Shown here one piece after another: positions 15,418 to 24,010 of a stretch of DNA of 48,806 nucleotides. The stretch comes from a virus. A model generated the notes under the pieces. It worked only from the letters and a program-made list of their open reading frames with translations. It ran no database searches and was not told the DNA's origin. The DNA lies in the IMG/VR virus record IMGVR_UViG_3300030103_001630, positions 1 through 48,806 of that record; one strand, 5' to 3'. Each line of letters opens with the position of its first letter. The first letter of the stretch is position 1. The translations under genes were made by a program, and so were the position numbers.

Positions 15418-15436
15418 AAGGGTCATTACGACCCTT
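15418..15436 (-). terminator. Rho-independent terminator, probably two-way
   Basis: AAGGGTC (15418-15424), loop ATTAC and GACCCTT (15430-15436) form a seven-pair hairpin. On the minus strand it is followed by a run of Ts (the A run at 15411-15419), and on the plus strand by CTTTTTC. It ends the minus-strand transcripts from 16132-15469 before the next gene. Confidence 0.75.
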
Positions 15437-15468
15437 CTTTTTCAGCAATGTATTTTTATTTTTCTAAT

Positions 15469-15702
15469 CTAAACTAAGATAAATGGATTTAAATATGTAC
15501 CAATAAACAAATTTTTACCAGTATAATCCATTTTATATATATTTTTTTCAATAATCCAATCTATGTAACTTCCATCAGTATTAAAAATGTCTATATTTGC
15601 TTTTTCTACATTCACCCATCTTGCATTGCCACCCGATATAACATACACATAAACACCAGTGGCTTTTTTTATTAATTTTTTTAATTGATTTTCTTTTCTC
15701 AT
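15469..15702 (-). CDS. Small protein of unknown function
   Basis: The 77-residue protein has CTAGGAG eight bases before its ATG. It begins with a lysine-rich helix (NQLKKLIKKATG), then alternating beta-like strands with VYVYVISGGNARWVNV and FNTDGSYIDWII. No membrane segment or catalytic motif is evident. It is 13 bases after the gene upstream and shares its transcript. The small mixed beta fold gives no family. Confidence 0.6.
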   Translation of the reverse strand: MRKENQLKKLIKKATGVYVYVISGGNARWVNVEKANIDIFNTDGSYIDWIIEKNIYKMDYTGKNLFIGTYLNPFILV

Positions 15703-15715
15703 TTTTTCTCCTAGT

Positions 15716-15949
15716 TTAATATCTTTGTATTAATATTTCATCCCACATATCTTTAGCCATCTCATCCATTTCTTCTTGTCCAGAAATTATATATTCAACT
15801 TCTTGATATGCTGATTCATTAGCAGTCTTATAATCCATACCTAAGTCAATACATCTTTTTACTTCAGAAATATATCTGACTTCACAGTTATGGTCTTTTG
15901 CGTGTCTATATAACTTTTCATCAATTTTATATATTTTTTTATTATTCAT
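15716..15949 (-). CDS. Small acidic helical protein of unknown function
   Basis: The 77-residue protein starts after AAGGA. It is acidic with charged helices: DEKLYRHAKDHNCEVRYISE and GQEEMDEMAKDMWDEIL. One cysteine is present and no transmembrane segment. It is the second gene of a minus-strand unit that opens with the 51-residue gene at 16132. I cannot assign a function; small acidic early proteins of phages often bind host enzymes, which is only a guess. Confidence 0.58.
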   Translation of the reverse strand: MNNKKIYKIDEKLYRHAKDHNCEVRYISEVKRCIDLGMDYKTANESAYQEVEYIISGQEEMDEMAKDMWDEILIQRY

Positions 15950-15976
15950 TTTTTTTCCTTGTTTGTTTAATTAATA

Positions 15977-16132
15977 TTAATTGCTATTGATTATTTCCAT
16001 AACACGATGAAGTGTACTTCCTTCAAATCGCTCATCAAAAAGCATTTCCGTTGTAACACCACGACTTATGGTGTTACGGAGTACAGTAAGTTCTTCTTCG
16101 GTAAAAGTAAGAGTAGTTGTTGATGTTGTCAT
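15977..16132 (-). CDS. Very small Thr-rich protein, first gene of the minus-strand island
   Basis: The 51-residue protein starts MTTSTTTLTFTEEEL and ends with a helical segment around LHRVMEIINSN. CTAGGAG lies eight bases before the ATG, identical to the ribosome site of the gene at 15702. The promoter at 16191-16164 is just upstream. The pattern TEEEL, then a gap, a helix and another charged helix could be a small HTH, but this is not certain. Confidence 0.6.
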   Translation of the reverse strand: MTTSTTTLTFTEEELTVLRNTISRGVTTEMLFDERFEGSTLHRVMEIINSN

Positions 16133-16163
16133 TTTTTCTCCTAGTTTGTTTGTTTGTTATCTT

Positions 16164-16191
16164 ATAATACCAAATTGTTGTTCTATGTCAA
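16164..16191 (-). promoter_or_regulatory. Minus-strand promoter of the small-gene island
   Basis: On the minus strand TTGACA (16191-16186), a 16-base spacer and TATTAT (16169-16164) precede the ATG at 16132. The downstream side of the -35 reads TAGAACAACA and the upstream side carries AGTG and AAATAAATATT, like the promoters at 7769 and 40258. Confidence 0.65.
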
Positions 16192-16270
16192 CACTAAATG
16201 CAAATAAATATTACTTATCGTTGTAAGTCATTGATTTTATTTAAATCTTTTTTTTATATTTTTTTGGGAA

Positions 16271-16321
16271 TAGAGGGAAGATAAACAAACAAAGGTCGGA
16301 GTAACGACAAACTTCCCTCTA
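16271..16321. terminator. Perfect 10-bp inverted repeat upstream of the capsid operon
   Basis: TAGAGGGAAG (16271-16280) pairs with CTTCCCTCTA (16312-16321) around a 31-base loop that holds an inner GTCG/CGAC pair. It lacks a U tract, so it may be an mRNA 5' structure or processing site and not a terminator. Its loop shares the word ACAAACAAA-like sequence and CGGAG with the hairpin at 6250. Confidence 0.4.
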
Positions 16322-16452
16322 GGTGCTACTTTAACAAATTATTAACGAATTACAAGAAAAATCCCTTTGCTATTGGCTTTTTGTTTTAAATGTGCTACAA
16401 AAATTATTATGCCTATTGCAAAAACAATTTGGTGTGAAAGGAACAACAAAGT

Positions 16453-17145
16453 ATGAGTGAAATGCAAACTGAAACCCAAGAACAAGAATTTAAATACATT
16501 GACATTCAATGTGAACTAAAAATGGAAACTGATGAGGAGAAAGGGTCTGGAAGATTTTCTGGATATGCTTCTATATTTGGTAACAAAGACTTAGGTAATG
16601 ATGTCGTTGAAGAAGGGGCATTTGCAAAATCATTAAGGAATAAAAGTGCAAAGTCAGTCAAGATGTTATATCAGCACAAAACAGATGAGCCAATAGGAGT
16701 TTACAAAAAAGTAGTGGAAGATGAAAAAGGTTTATATGTTGAAGGTCAACTCGCAATGGGTACTCAAAGAGGTAAAGAAGTTTATGAGTTAATGAAAATG
16801 GGTGCTATTGATGGTTTATCTATTGGATACAAAGTTGATGCTAAAGGATATGAATATGACGAAAGAGGTAAAAGAAGGAAACTTAAAGAAGTAGACCTTA
16901 TGGAAATTTCAGCAGTAACCTTTCCTATGAATCCCAAAGCTAGGGTTCGTAAAGTGAAAGGAGTTGAAAATACGATTCGTGAATGGGAAGAAATGTTACG
17001 AGAGGTAGGAGGACTTTCACGGAACGAATCTAAAATGGGTGCAAAAGCACTTACACAGGCACTTTCTCAGCGAGATGTTGAAGATGGTAAGCCAGAACTA
17101 TTAAACTCAATAACAAACTTAACTCAACTGATAAAAGGAGAATAA
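16453..17145 (+). CDS. HK97-family prohead protease
   Basis: The 230-residue protein has the prohead protease pattern: FSGYASIFGNKDLGNDVV, then MLYQHKTDEPIG with catalytic His75, and IDGLSIGY with catalytic Ser123, followed by LMEISAVTFPMNP. It cleaves the scaffold part of the capsid protein during head maturation and then is lost. AAAGGA precedes the ATG. The major capsid gene starts two bases after its stop. Its C-terminal tail (about 175-230) is helical and may be a targeting or scaffold segment. Confidence 0.93.
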   Translation: MSEMQTETQEQEFKYIDIQCELKMETDEEKGSGRFSGYASIFGNKDLGNDVVEEGAFAKSLRNKSAKSVKMLYQHKTDEPIGVYKKVVEDEKGLYVEGQLAMGTQRGKEVYELMKMGAIDGLSIGYKVDAKGYEYDERGKRRKLKEVDLMEISAVTFPMNPKARVRKVKGVENTIREWEEMLREVGGLSRNESKMGAKALTQALSQRDVEDGKPELLNSITNLTQLIKGE

Positions 17146-17146
17146 T

Positions 17147-18367
17147 ATGTCAGAAGTTGACCAAAATGAAGTTAAGTCAGCAGTTGAGGGTATTGGAAAA
17201 GCATTTGAAGAATTTAAAGCTACCAATGACCAGAAAATTGCAGACTTAGAGAAAAAAGGTACAACAGACCCTCTTGTTGAAGAAAAACTTGTTAAAATTG
17301 AAAAGTCGTTAGATAGTTTGGAAGATATCAACCAAAAAGTAACACTTGCTCAAAAGAAACAAGAAGAATTTGACGAGAAAGTCAACAACTTTGAATCTTT
17401 ATTAAAAAGACCAAATGTTGGTGGTACTGTTGAACAAATTGATAAAAAAGTAAACATCTTTGATAGATGGTTACGAAAAGGTAAAGAAAACTTAGCACCA
17501 GAGGAAGTCAAAGCATTAACTGTTTCTGATGATACTCAAGCTGGTTATCTTGCTCCACCAGAGTATGTAAGAGAATTATTAAAGACTCTTACTGAAATCT
17601 CTCCAGTTCGTTCTATTGCGAGAGTCAGAGCAACTTCACAAAGAAGTGTTCAGATTCCTGTAAGAAGTGCAACATTTACTGCACAATGGACTGCTGAGTC
17701 TGGAACAAGAAGTGAAACTACTGGATATACAACACAACTAGAAGAAATTCCAGCACACGAAGTATATGCGTTAGTAGACATTTCAGAACAAGAACTTGAA
17801 GATTCTGTTTTTGACCTTGAGTCAGAAATGCAACAGGAATTTGCAACACAATTTGCCAAAGCAGAAGGTAATGCAATGACAGTTGGTGACAAAATCAATA
17901 AACCAGAAGGATTTACTGCTGGTATTACTGCTTCTGTTGCTGGTGGTTCTGGTGCTGTAACAGCAGACACTTTAGTTACCCTTGTTCACTCTTTAAAAAC
18001 ACCTTATAACCAAAATGCAGTTCTAGCTTTTAATAGAAATACATTGTCAGCTATAAGAAAACTTAAAGATGGAAATAACCAATATATATTTCAGCCAGGA
18101 ATGACTCTGGTTCAAGGAATGCCAAATACTATTCTTGGTGTACCTTATGTAGAAATGCCAGATATGGCAGATGTTGGTTCAAGTGCAATCTGTGTCGTTT
18201 ACGGAGATTTCCGTTCTGGATATATGGTTGTTGATAGAGTAAACCTCTCTGTACTGCGTGACCCATTCACTCAAGCTACTTCTGGTAATGTAAGATATGT
18301 TGCAAGAAGAAGAGTTGGTGGTCAAGTTGTACTTCCAGAGGCTTTTGTTAAATATGTACCGAGCTAG
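17147..18367 (+). CDS. Major capsid protein, HK97 fold
   Basis: The 406-residue protein has an N-terminal acidic coiled coil (about 1-110, KIADLEKKG, SLDSLEDINQKV, EFDEKVNNFESLL), the delta scaffold domain cut by the protease. The HK97-fold shell domain begins near 120 with AGYLAPPEYV and continues with SPVRSIARV, AQWTAESGTRSE and a C-terminal VRYVARRRVGGQVV. AAGGAG precedes the ATG. Its place after the protease and the two-domain build make the call firm. Confidence 0.94.
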   Translation: MSEVDQNEVKSAVEGIGKAFEEFKATNDQKIADLEKKGTTDPLVEEKLVKIEKSLDSLEDINQKVTLAQKKQEEFDEKVNNFESLLKRPNVGGTVEQIDKKVNIFDRWLRKGKENLAPEEVKALTVSDDTQAGYLAPPEYVRELLKTLTEISPVRSIARVRATSQRSVQIPVRSATFTAQWTAESGTRSETTGYTTQLEEIPAHEVYALVDISEQELEDSVFDLESEMQQEFATQFAKAEGNAMTVGDKINKPEGFTAGITASVAGGSGAVTADTLVTLVHSLKTPYNQNAVLAFNRNTLSAIRKLKDGNNQYIFQPGMTLVQGMPNTILGVPYVEMPDMADVGSSAICVVYGDFRSGYMVVDRVNLSVLRDPFTQATSGNVRYVARRRVGGQVVLPEAFVKYVPS

Positions 18368-18381
18368 GAAAGGAGCAAGTT

Positions 18382-18852
18382 ATGAACTTTGATTTAGGAA
18401 ATAATATAGCTGTTGCACTTAGCTTAAAATCTGCTGTAACAACTGCGAGTGCTAATGGCACAGGGGTTGATTTACAAGGTTACAAAAGTGCAGTTTGTTT
18501 AGCTACAGTCGGAGCAGAAGGGGATACTTTATCTTCATCTGTTTACTTTGAATTTAGACTAGAGCATTCAGACGATAATTCAACATTTACTGCTGTCACA
18601 TCTGCTGACATTACTAACGGAGAAATTCAAGGAAGTAATGGTAACTGGTGGAAACTAGACGGAACTGCTGGAGGTAATCCAGATACGGCTGGTGCAGTTA
18701 ATATGATTGGATATATTGGTGGTAAGAGATATATCAGAGGAGTAATCCATAAAACTGGGTCACACTCTACTGGTACACCTCTAGGCATTACAATTATTAA
18801 AGGAGATGCAATTCACTCTTCTTCTAATACATTGACACCTCATACTGCTTAA
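18382..18852 (+). CDS. Probable head decoration/stabilisation protein
   Basis: The 156-residue protein follows the major capsid gene with AAAGGAG before its ATG. It is rich in Ser, Thr and Gly, with short beta strands: VDLQGYKSAVCLATVG, FEFRLEHSDDNSTF, IGYIGGKRYIRGVIH. I recall proteins with this GYIGGKRYIR pattern next to phage capsid genes, where they are taken as decoration proteins. A terminator directly follows. No biochemical evidence can be read from the sequence, so the role is by position and pattern. Confidence 0.65.
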   Translation: MNFDLGNNIAVALSLKSAVTTASANGTGVDLQGYKSAVCLATVGAEGDTLSSSVYFEFRLEHSDDNSTFTAVTSADITNGEIQGSNGNWWKLDGTAGGNPDTAGAVNMIGYIGGKRYIRGVIHKTGSHSTGTPLGITIIKGDAIHSSSNTLTPHTA

Positions 18853-18863
18853 TAGACGAGAAT

Positions 18864-18887
18864 ACAGGGGGGGTAACTCCCCCTTGT
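18864..18887 (+). terminator. Rho-independent terminator after the capsid genes
   Basis: A G-rich arm (ACAGGGGGGG) pairs with CTCCCCCTTGT around a three-base TAA loop, with two G-T pairs, followed by TTTCTTTT. It lies between the decoration gene and the next ribosome site and would let capsid genes be expressed above the downstream tail genes. Confidence 0.75.
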
Positions 18888-18905
18888 TTCTTTTAGGAGA
18901 AAACA

Positions 18906-19175
18906 ATGGCTTATAAAATGATAGCAATAGGAACAGGAATTAATGACCCTTTAGGTGTAACAACTAGGTCATATCAAATAGACGAGATTATAGAGAGCAA
19001 TCCAGAATGGAAAGACACAGTTGGTAAGAACTTTGTCAGAACTGGACACGCAATAGAGATTCAAGGAAACAAAAAAATTCCAAACACAAAAGATGGATAT
19101 GATGGTTTACCTTCGGATGTTGAACCAAAGGAATCAAAAAAAACAAAAAGTAAAATAAAATTTTTCTCAAAGTAG
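18906..19175 (+). CDS. Small virion-region protein of unknown function
   Basis: The 89-residue protein begins after TTTTAGGAG. It has an N-terminal beta-like part (MIAIGTGINDPLG, TRSYQIDEIIES) and a lysine-rich end (KESKKTKSKIKFFSK) that is probably disordered. It lies between the capsid and tail-tip genes, where small head-completion proteins occur in related phages, but I do not recognise the family. Confidence 0.6.
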   Translation: MAYKMIAIGTGINDPLGVTTRSYQIDEIIESNPEWKDTVGKNFVRTGHAIEIQGNKKIPNTKDGYDGLPSDVEPKESKKTKSKIKFFSK

Positions 19176-19186
19176 GGGGATAGTAT

Positions 19187-19747
19187 ATGTCAAGAGGATT
19201 AACAAGTGATTTCTTGACAGAATTATCTGCAAGTTCCCTTAAACCCTTTCTTGCAATGAAAGCAGAGTTTTTAGAAGGTGATGTTAGACTTTGGACAGGA
19301 TATGGAGATATCTCTATTAGTTCTGAAACTTATACAGGGGGTGGCACTCTTTTGGGTGTGTCTGGAGTGGAAGAGACATCTGAAATCAAAGCTACTGGAC
19401 TCAATGTTTCCTTATCTGGTGTGGATAGTTCTATTCTATCTATTGCTTTGACTGCTAACTATCAAAACAGAACATTTACTATGTATCTAGGTATGCTTAA
19501 CGAAGCACACCAAATCATATCAAGTGTCTATCAATTATTTCAAGGAAGGATGGACACGATTAGCATTAATGATAGTGGTGATACAGTACAATTTACCCTT
19601 ACAGTAGAATCAAGACTTATAGATTTAGAAAAGCCAAATGAGACACGATATACTGGGGTAGAGCAGAAAAGATTATTTGCTGGAGATTTAGGATTAGACT
19701 TTGTTGCAGACCTACAAGATAAAACAATCAATTGGGGTGGAGGATGA
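19187..19747 (+). CDS. Tail-tip protein with DUF2163-like N-terminal domain
   Basis: The 186-residue protein resembles the DUF2163 hub protein of gene transfer agents and related siphophages: KPFLAMKAEFLEGDVRLWTG, a LNVSLSGVDSSIL strand pair, then QLFQGRMDTISIND and VESRLIDLEKPN. Usually a hub protein of this family is about 280 residues and has a C-terminal extension; here only about 186 are present. The ATGA-like overlap with the next gene, also a tail-tip protein, supports the role. It links the tail tube to the J-like tip. Confidence 0.75.
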   Translation: MSRGLTSDFLTELSASSLKPFLAMKAEFLEGDVRLWTGYGDISISSETYTGGGTLLGVSGVEETSEIKATGLNVSLSGVDSSILSIALTANYQNRTFTMYLGMLNEAHQIISSVYQLFQGRMDTISINDSGDTVQFTLTVESRLIDLEKPNETRYTGVEQKRLFAGDLGLDFVADLQDKTINWGGG

Positions 19748-20148
19748 GACTACCACTATGGGAAAGCAAACTTAATGATTATATCTATGCAAACCAATTT
19801 AAGGGGTTTGAGTACGGAAAACACGATTGTTGTAGTTTTACTATAGAAGCACAGAAGATACTAACTGGCAGTACCTTATTTCCAGAATTTGATGGTACTT
19901 ACGAAGACTTAGAGGGTGGAAAAGCAATATTACATAAACTAGGATATAAAACTTGGATAGGTGCGTGTAATGACAGATTAGAAAAAATCCCTGTTGCTCT
20001 TGCAAAAAGAGGAGATGTAGTTTCAATGAGAACTAATGATAGTTTTGCTATGGGATTATGTATGGGTAAAGTCGGTGCATTTGTAGGAATAGAAAAAATG
20101 GAATTTATACCACGAGAAGATTTAAAACTTGCTTGGAGGATTGACTAA
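19744..20148 (+). CDS. NlpC/P60-like tail protein (DUF6950 type)
   Basis: The protein has 134 residues from the ATG at 19744; GGGGTGG lies just upstream. Cysteine and acidic residues in YGKHDCCSFTIEA mark the N-terminal catalytic helix of an NlpC/P60-type fold, and RGDVVSM and FAMGLCMGKVGAFV are the following strands. The usual catalytic histidine is not clear, as is common in the DUF6950 group. In GTA-like tails this gene sits between the DUF2163 hub and the J-like tip, as here, and is thought to cleave wall peptide during injection. Confidence 0.78.
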   Translation: MRLPLWESKLNDYIYANQFKGFEYGKHDCCSFTIEAQKILTGSTLFPEFDGTYEDLEGGKAILHKLGYKTWIGACNDRLEKIPVALAKRGDVVSMRTNDSFAMGLCMGKVGAFVGIEKMEFIPREDLKLAWRID

Positions 20149-23100
20149 TGCCACCAGTAGTTGCCGCTGTTGCCGCTACAGTCGCATCCGTAGCATCTGC
20201 TGGAGGTATTGCCGCCTTTACAGCATTTGGTCTCTCTGGGTTTGCCGCTGTTGCCGCTACTTTTGCAGTTAATATGGCAGTTGGTGCTTTGATGTCAATG
20301 GCAACAAAAGCATTGACTCCTAAACCAAAAATACCCAACCTCAGTCCAAACTTCTCGGATTTAGGTACTTCTGCATCTGGAAGATTAGTTAATGTAAAAC
20401 AAGCAATTATGACACGACAAGTTGCTTACGGAACAGTAAGAATGGCTGGTAGTCTAGTATATACGGAATCTACAGATAATGACGAATTTTTGCATTTGAT
20501 ATTTGCCGTTGCTGGTCACGAAATAAATAGCTTTGAAAGTTTTCTAATCAATGAAGATTCAGTTACTATTGATGCAAATGGATTTGTTGAACAAGATAAA
20601 TACAAAAGTGGAGATACATCTTTTGTTAGACTCAAAACTCATTTAGGTGCAGATGACCAAACTGCTGATGCTGATTTAATAGCAGAGTCTAATAATTTAT
20701 GGACAAGTAATCATAGACTTAGAGGTATAGCATACATTTATGCACGATTAAAATTTAGTAATGACATTTTTCCTAACGGAATACCAACAATATCTGCAAT
20801 CATACAAGGAAAAAAGGTATATGACCCTAGAAGTTCAACAACAACTTTCTCAGCTAACTCAGCATTATGTATTAGAGATTATTTGACTAATACACGATTT
20901 GGACTAGGTGTTAAAACATCAGAGGTAAATGACACCTCTTTTATTGCTGGAGCAAATGTCTGTGACGAAGTAGTTACATTAGATGTTCCTAGAACAAAAT
21001 CTTTTAATACAGAAACAAGTGTATCATCAGATAACGAGACGATTACAATAGATTCACACGGATACTTTACAGGAGATGCAGTTCAATATTCAAATGAAAG
21101 TGGTACGAACCTTTCTGGACTTACATCTGGTACAACTTATTATGTTATAAAAGTTGATGGAAATACTATTAAATTAGCAACTAGTTCTTCTAATGCTTCT
21201 GCTGGAACAGCTATCAATATAACAGCGGCGAGTGAGGACGAAGGGCAAACACAAGTCTTTAAAAGGTTAATAGAAAATAGATATGAATGTAATGGAGTGA
21301 TAGATGTTGGAGAAACTCCATCTAAGATACTTAATGATATGACTTCTTCTTGTATTGGACTAGTGACCTATTCTGGAGGTAAATGGAATATTAAAACTGG
21401 AGAATATGTAAGTCCAACTGTCACACTCACGGATGATGATTTAAGAGACTCAATATCTGTAACAACACGAAACACAAGACGAGACAGCTTTAATGCTGTA
21501 AAAGGTGTATTTGTTAATCCAGATAATTTCTATCAACCAACAGACTTTCCAAGTGTTACATCCAGTACATTTAAATCAGAAGACAACAACGAGGAGATAT
21601 TTTCTGACATAGAACTATCATTTACGACCTCACCATCTATGGCGCAAAGAATTGCAAAGATTATACTTTATAGAGCAAGAGAACAGATTACCTTAAATTA
21701 TCCTTGTAAAACTACTGCATTCAATCTGGAAGTTGGGGATACTGTCAATGTCACGAACACAAGATTAGGATTTAGTGCAAAACCTTTTGAGGTTGCTGGT
21801 TGGTCATTTGCACAATCACAAATGGGTGGAGGAATGGGATTAGGGGTAGACCTTAATCTTAGAGAAATATCTTCTAGTGTCTACGATTGGAGTGCAGACG
21901 AACAAGCAATAATCTCAAATAACTCCGTACTTCCAGATGCGTTTAATATTCCAGCACCGACCTTAACAGCTACAGATATTCTAACAACTTTTAACGAGGA
22001 AGCAATATCAACACTTGTTGCAGATGTTTCATCTGTCAATGGGTTTACAGACCAATTTGAGGTACAAGCAAAACAATCAACAGCAGACACCTATGTTAGT
22101 ATGGGTAGAAGTTCAGATAGTCGTTATGAACTGATAAATGTGCAAGATAATGTGACATATAACATAAGAGCAAGAGCAGTAAGCACATTAGGAGTTAAAT
22201 CAGAATATTCTACTGTAGACCATCTTGTCATAGGTAAGGCCGCTCCCCCACAGGATGTTCAAGATTTCTCAGTAAATATTGTAGGAGATGATGCTCATTT
22301 ATCTTGGACTCCAGTTACAGATTTAGATTTATCACATTACAAGATAAGACATAGTAAACAGACGACTGGAGCAACTTATGCCAACTCAATGGATATTGTT
22401 CCTAAAGTTGCACGACCAGCACAGTCAGTAACAGTTCCAGCAGTAACAGGAACATATTTTTGTAAGGCAGTTGACAAAACTGGAAACACATCATTACAGG
22501 AAGCAAGTAGTGTTGCAATTATAGATAAAATACCATTTCAGAATGTTGTTGGTACATTCAATGAAAACCCTTCGTTTGCTGGTACAAAAACAAATATTGT
22601 AAAAACAACTGGTGGTAAATTAATCTTAGACACTACCAATAATTTTGATTCTGTTTCTGGTAACTTTGATGATGTAGATGGAAACTTTGATGCTGGTGGA
22701 GGGAGTATTGCTACAACAGGAACTTATGAGTTTGCAACCAAGTTTGATACTGGAGGTAAGTTTACATCTAAACTGACACCAAATTTTGATATATCAAGAG
22801 TTGACAATGCAACATTCTTTGATGATGCACTTGGTGACTTTGATGCAAAGGTGGGATTTTTTGATGGATTGTTTGACTCAACAACTGTAGAGTTTTTTGT
22901 TGCTACTACTGATGATGACCCTAATAGTGGTAGTGCGACCTTTACGGAGTTTAGAAGGTTTATATCTGGAGACTATACTGCAAGAGGATTTAAGTTTAAA
23001 TTAGTTCTAAACACGACAGATGTAAATGCTACACCTCAAGTTAACACTTTAGGTATGGAGATTGATATGCCAGATAAAACTCTTGCAGATGATGATATAG

Positions 23101-23324
23101 CAAGTGGAACTGCATCAAGTGGTAAAGTTGTTACATTTGCAAGTGCATTTAAAGAATTAAAAGGTGTAGGAATTTCTGCACAGAACTTGGCAAGTGGAGA
23201 TTATTATGCTATAACCAATAAAAGTGCGACTGGTTTCACAATTAAGTTTCTTAATAGTGGTGGTTCGGTTGTAAACAGAACTTTTGATTATGTTGCACGA
23301 GGTTACGGAGTCTTATCAACTTAG
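20148..23324 (+). CDS. J-like host-specificity tail-tip protein
   Basis: The 1058-residue protein starts with an Ala/Val-rich hydrophobic stretch (1-55), then the J-like tail domain (RQVAYGTVRMAGSLVY, IFAVAGHEINSFE, RLRGIAYIYARLKF). A beta module with TGTTYYVIKVDGNTIKLA is inserted at about 287-370. The second half of the phage tail domain (RDSFNAVKGVFVNP, DVNVTNTRLGF equivalent) follows, then two fibronectin-type III-like repeats at about 595-785 (ITYNIRARAVST-like, and DAHLSWTPVTDLDLSHYKIRH). A beta-rich C-terminus (DDVDGNFDAGGG) may face the host. It should form the central tip that recognises the cell surface. Confidence 0.87.
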   Translation: MPPVVAAVAATVASVASAGGIAAFTAFGLSGFAAVAATFAVNMAVGALMSMATKALTPKPKIPNLSPNFSDLGTSASGRLVNVKQAIMTRQVAYGTVRMAGSLVYTESTDNDEFLHLIFAVAGHEINSFESFLINEDSVTIDANGFVEQDKYKSGDTSFVRLKTHLGADDQTADADLIAESNNLWTSNHRLRGIAYIYARLKFSNDIFPNGIPTISAIIQGKKVYDPRSSTTTFSANSALCIRDYLTNTRFGLGVKTSEVNDTSFIAGANVCDEVVTLDVPRTKSFNTETSVSSDNETITIDSHGYFTGDAVQYSNESGTNLSGLTSGTTYYVIKVDGNTIKLATSSSNASAGTAINITAASEDEGQTQVFKRLIENRYECNGVIDVGETPSKILNDMTSSCIGLVTYSGGKWNIKTGEYVSPTVTLTDDDLRDSISVTTRNTRRDSFNAVKGVFVNPDNFYQPTDFPSVTSSTFKSEDNNEEIFSDIELSFTTSPSMAQRIAKIILYRAREQITLNYPCKTTAFNLEVGDTVNVTNTRLGFSAKPFEVAGWSFAQSQMGGGMGLGVDLNLREISSSVYDWSADEQAIISNNSVLPDAFNIPAPTLTATDILTTFNEEAISTLVADVSSVNGFTDQFEVQAKQSTADTYVSMGRSSDSRYELINVQDNVTYNIRARAVSTLGVKSEYSTVDHLVIGKAAPPQDVQDFSVNIVGDDAHLSWTPVTDLDLSHYKIRHSKQTTGATYANSMDIVPKVARPAQSVTVPAVTGTYFCKAVDKTGNTSLQEASSVAIIDKIPFQNVVGTFNENPSFAGTKTNIVKTTGGKLILDTTNNFDSVSGNFDDVDGNFDAGGGSIATTGTYEFATKFDTGGKFTSKLTPNFDISRVDNATFFDDALGDFDAKVGFFDGLFDSTTVEFFVATTDDDPNSGSATFTEFRRFISGDYTARGFKFKLVLNTTDVNATPQVNTLGMEIDMPDKTLADDDIASGTASSGKVVTFASAFKELKGVGISAQNLASGDYYAITNKSATGFTIKFLNSGGSVVNRTFDYVARGYGVLST

Positions 23325-23333
23325 GAGGTATGT

Positions 23334-23639
23334 ATGAGTCAGAATGATATGGTTATTGCTAACCAAACCTTTCCTAACTTTAGGTCAGATTTAAATGGTG
23401 CATTGCAAGCATTAGCAAGCACATCAAATGGTACTTCTGCACCATCAACCACTTATGGTTATCAAATGTGGGTTGATACAACAACAACTACATCCAACAA
23501 ACTTTATATAAGAAATAGTGCAAACAATGCAAACATAGAAATAGGAACAATTAATCAAACTGCTGGTACTTTTTCAGCAAACACAACTGGTGGAGTCTCA
23601 GAAGATACTGTTATTGCTTTAGCGATTGCATTAGGTTGA
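23334..23639 (+). CDS. Small tail-fibre-associated protein
   Basis: The 101-residue protein begins after AGGAGG and is short, Thr/Ser/Asn-rich and beta-like: MSQNDMVIANQTFPNFRSDL, LQALASTSNG, YQMWVDTTTT, LYIRNSAN. I recall this MSQND...NFRADLN-type start in marine phage fibre regions. It is probably part of the fibre base or a virion protein that joins the J-like tip to the fibres. The catalytic repertoire is nil. Confidence 0.6.
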   Translation: MSQNDMVIANQTFPNFRSDLNGALQALASTSNGTSAPSTTYGYQMWVDTTTTTSNKLYIRNSANNANIEIGTINQTAGTFSANTTGGVSEDTVIALAIALG

Positions 23640-23665
23640 TTACTCGGCTAGGATAAGGAAATAAT

Positions 23666-24010
23666 ATGGCTAATACATTTAAAGTAAAAACAAAAGCAAG
23701 TGTCTCTCATAGTAGTCTTGCGACAGTCTATACAGTACCCTCAAGCACAACAACTGTGATTTTGGGTCTCATACTATGTAACAAGACAACAAACGCAATC
23801 ACAGCAGATGTACAGCTTGTTTCGGATACATCTGATACAGAAACAAATGCAAATGTTTATTTACTAAAAAGCACATCTATTCCTGGCGGCTCTTCTTTAG
23901 AAGTTCTTTCTGGAGGAAAGGTGAATCTGCAAACAACTGATGTTCTAAAAATACAAGCAAGTGTTGCAAGTGCTTTAGATGTGTCATTGTCCATTATGGA
24001 GATTACCTAG
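23666..24010 (+). CDS. Beta-sandwich virion protein
   Basis: The 114-residue protein has a regular run of beta strands (SVSHSSLATVYTVPS, TVILGLILCNKTTN, ADVQLVSDTSD, GKVNLQTTDVLKIQASV), with no charged helix. It resembles the small jelly-roll proteins often seen beside tail-fibre genes in marine phages. It starts after AAGGAA and its stop abuts the next gene's start. Its exact place in the particle is unknown. Confidence 0.6.
   Translation: MANTFKVKTKASVSHSSLATVYTVPSSTTTVILGLILCNKTTNAITADVQLVSDTSDTETNANVYLLKSTSIPGGSSLEVLSGGKVNLQTTDVLKIQASVASALDVSLSIMEIT

Larger units (their letters stand above)
16133..16452. other. 320-bp intergenic region between the minus-strand island and the protease gene
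   Basis: No gene of useful length is seen here. The left part holds the minus-strand promoter (16164-16191) and the repeated word GTAAGTCATTGATTTTATT (16223-16241, shared with 40318-40336). A T-rich stretch follows, then a hairpin at 16271-16321. The right end has AAAGGA ten bases before the protease ATG. A plus-strand promoter for the capsid operon is likely here, but I see no strong -35/-10 pair. Confidence 0.6.
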
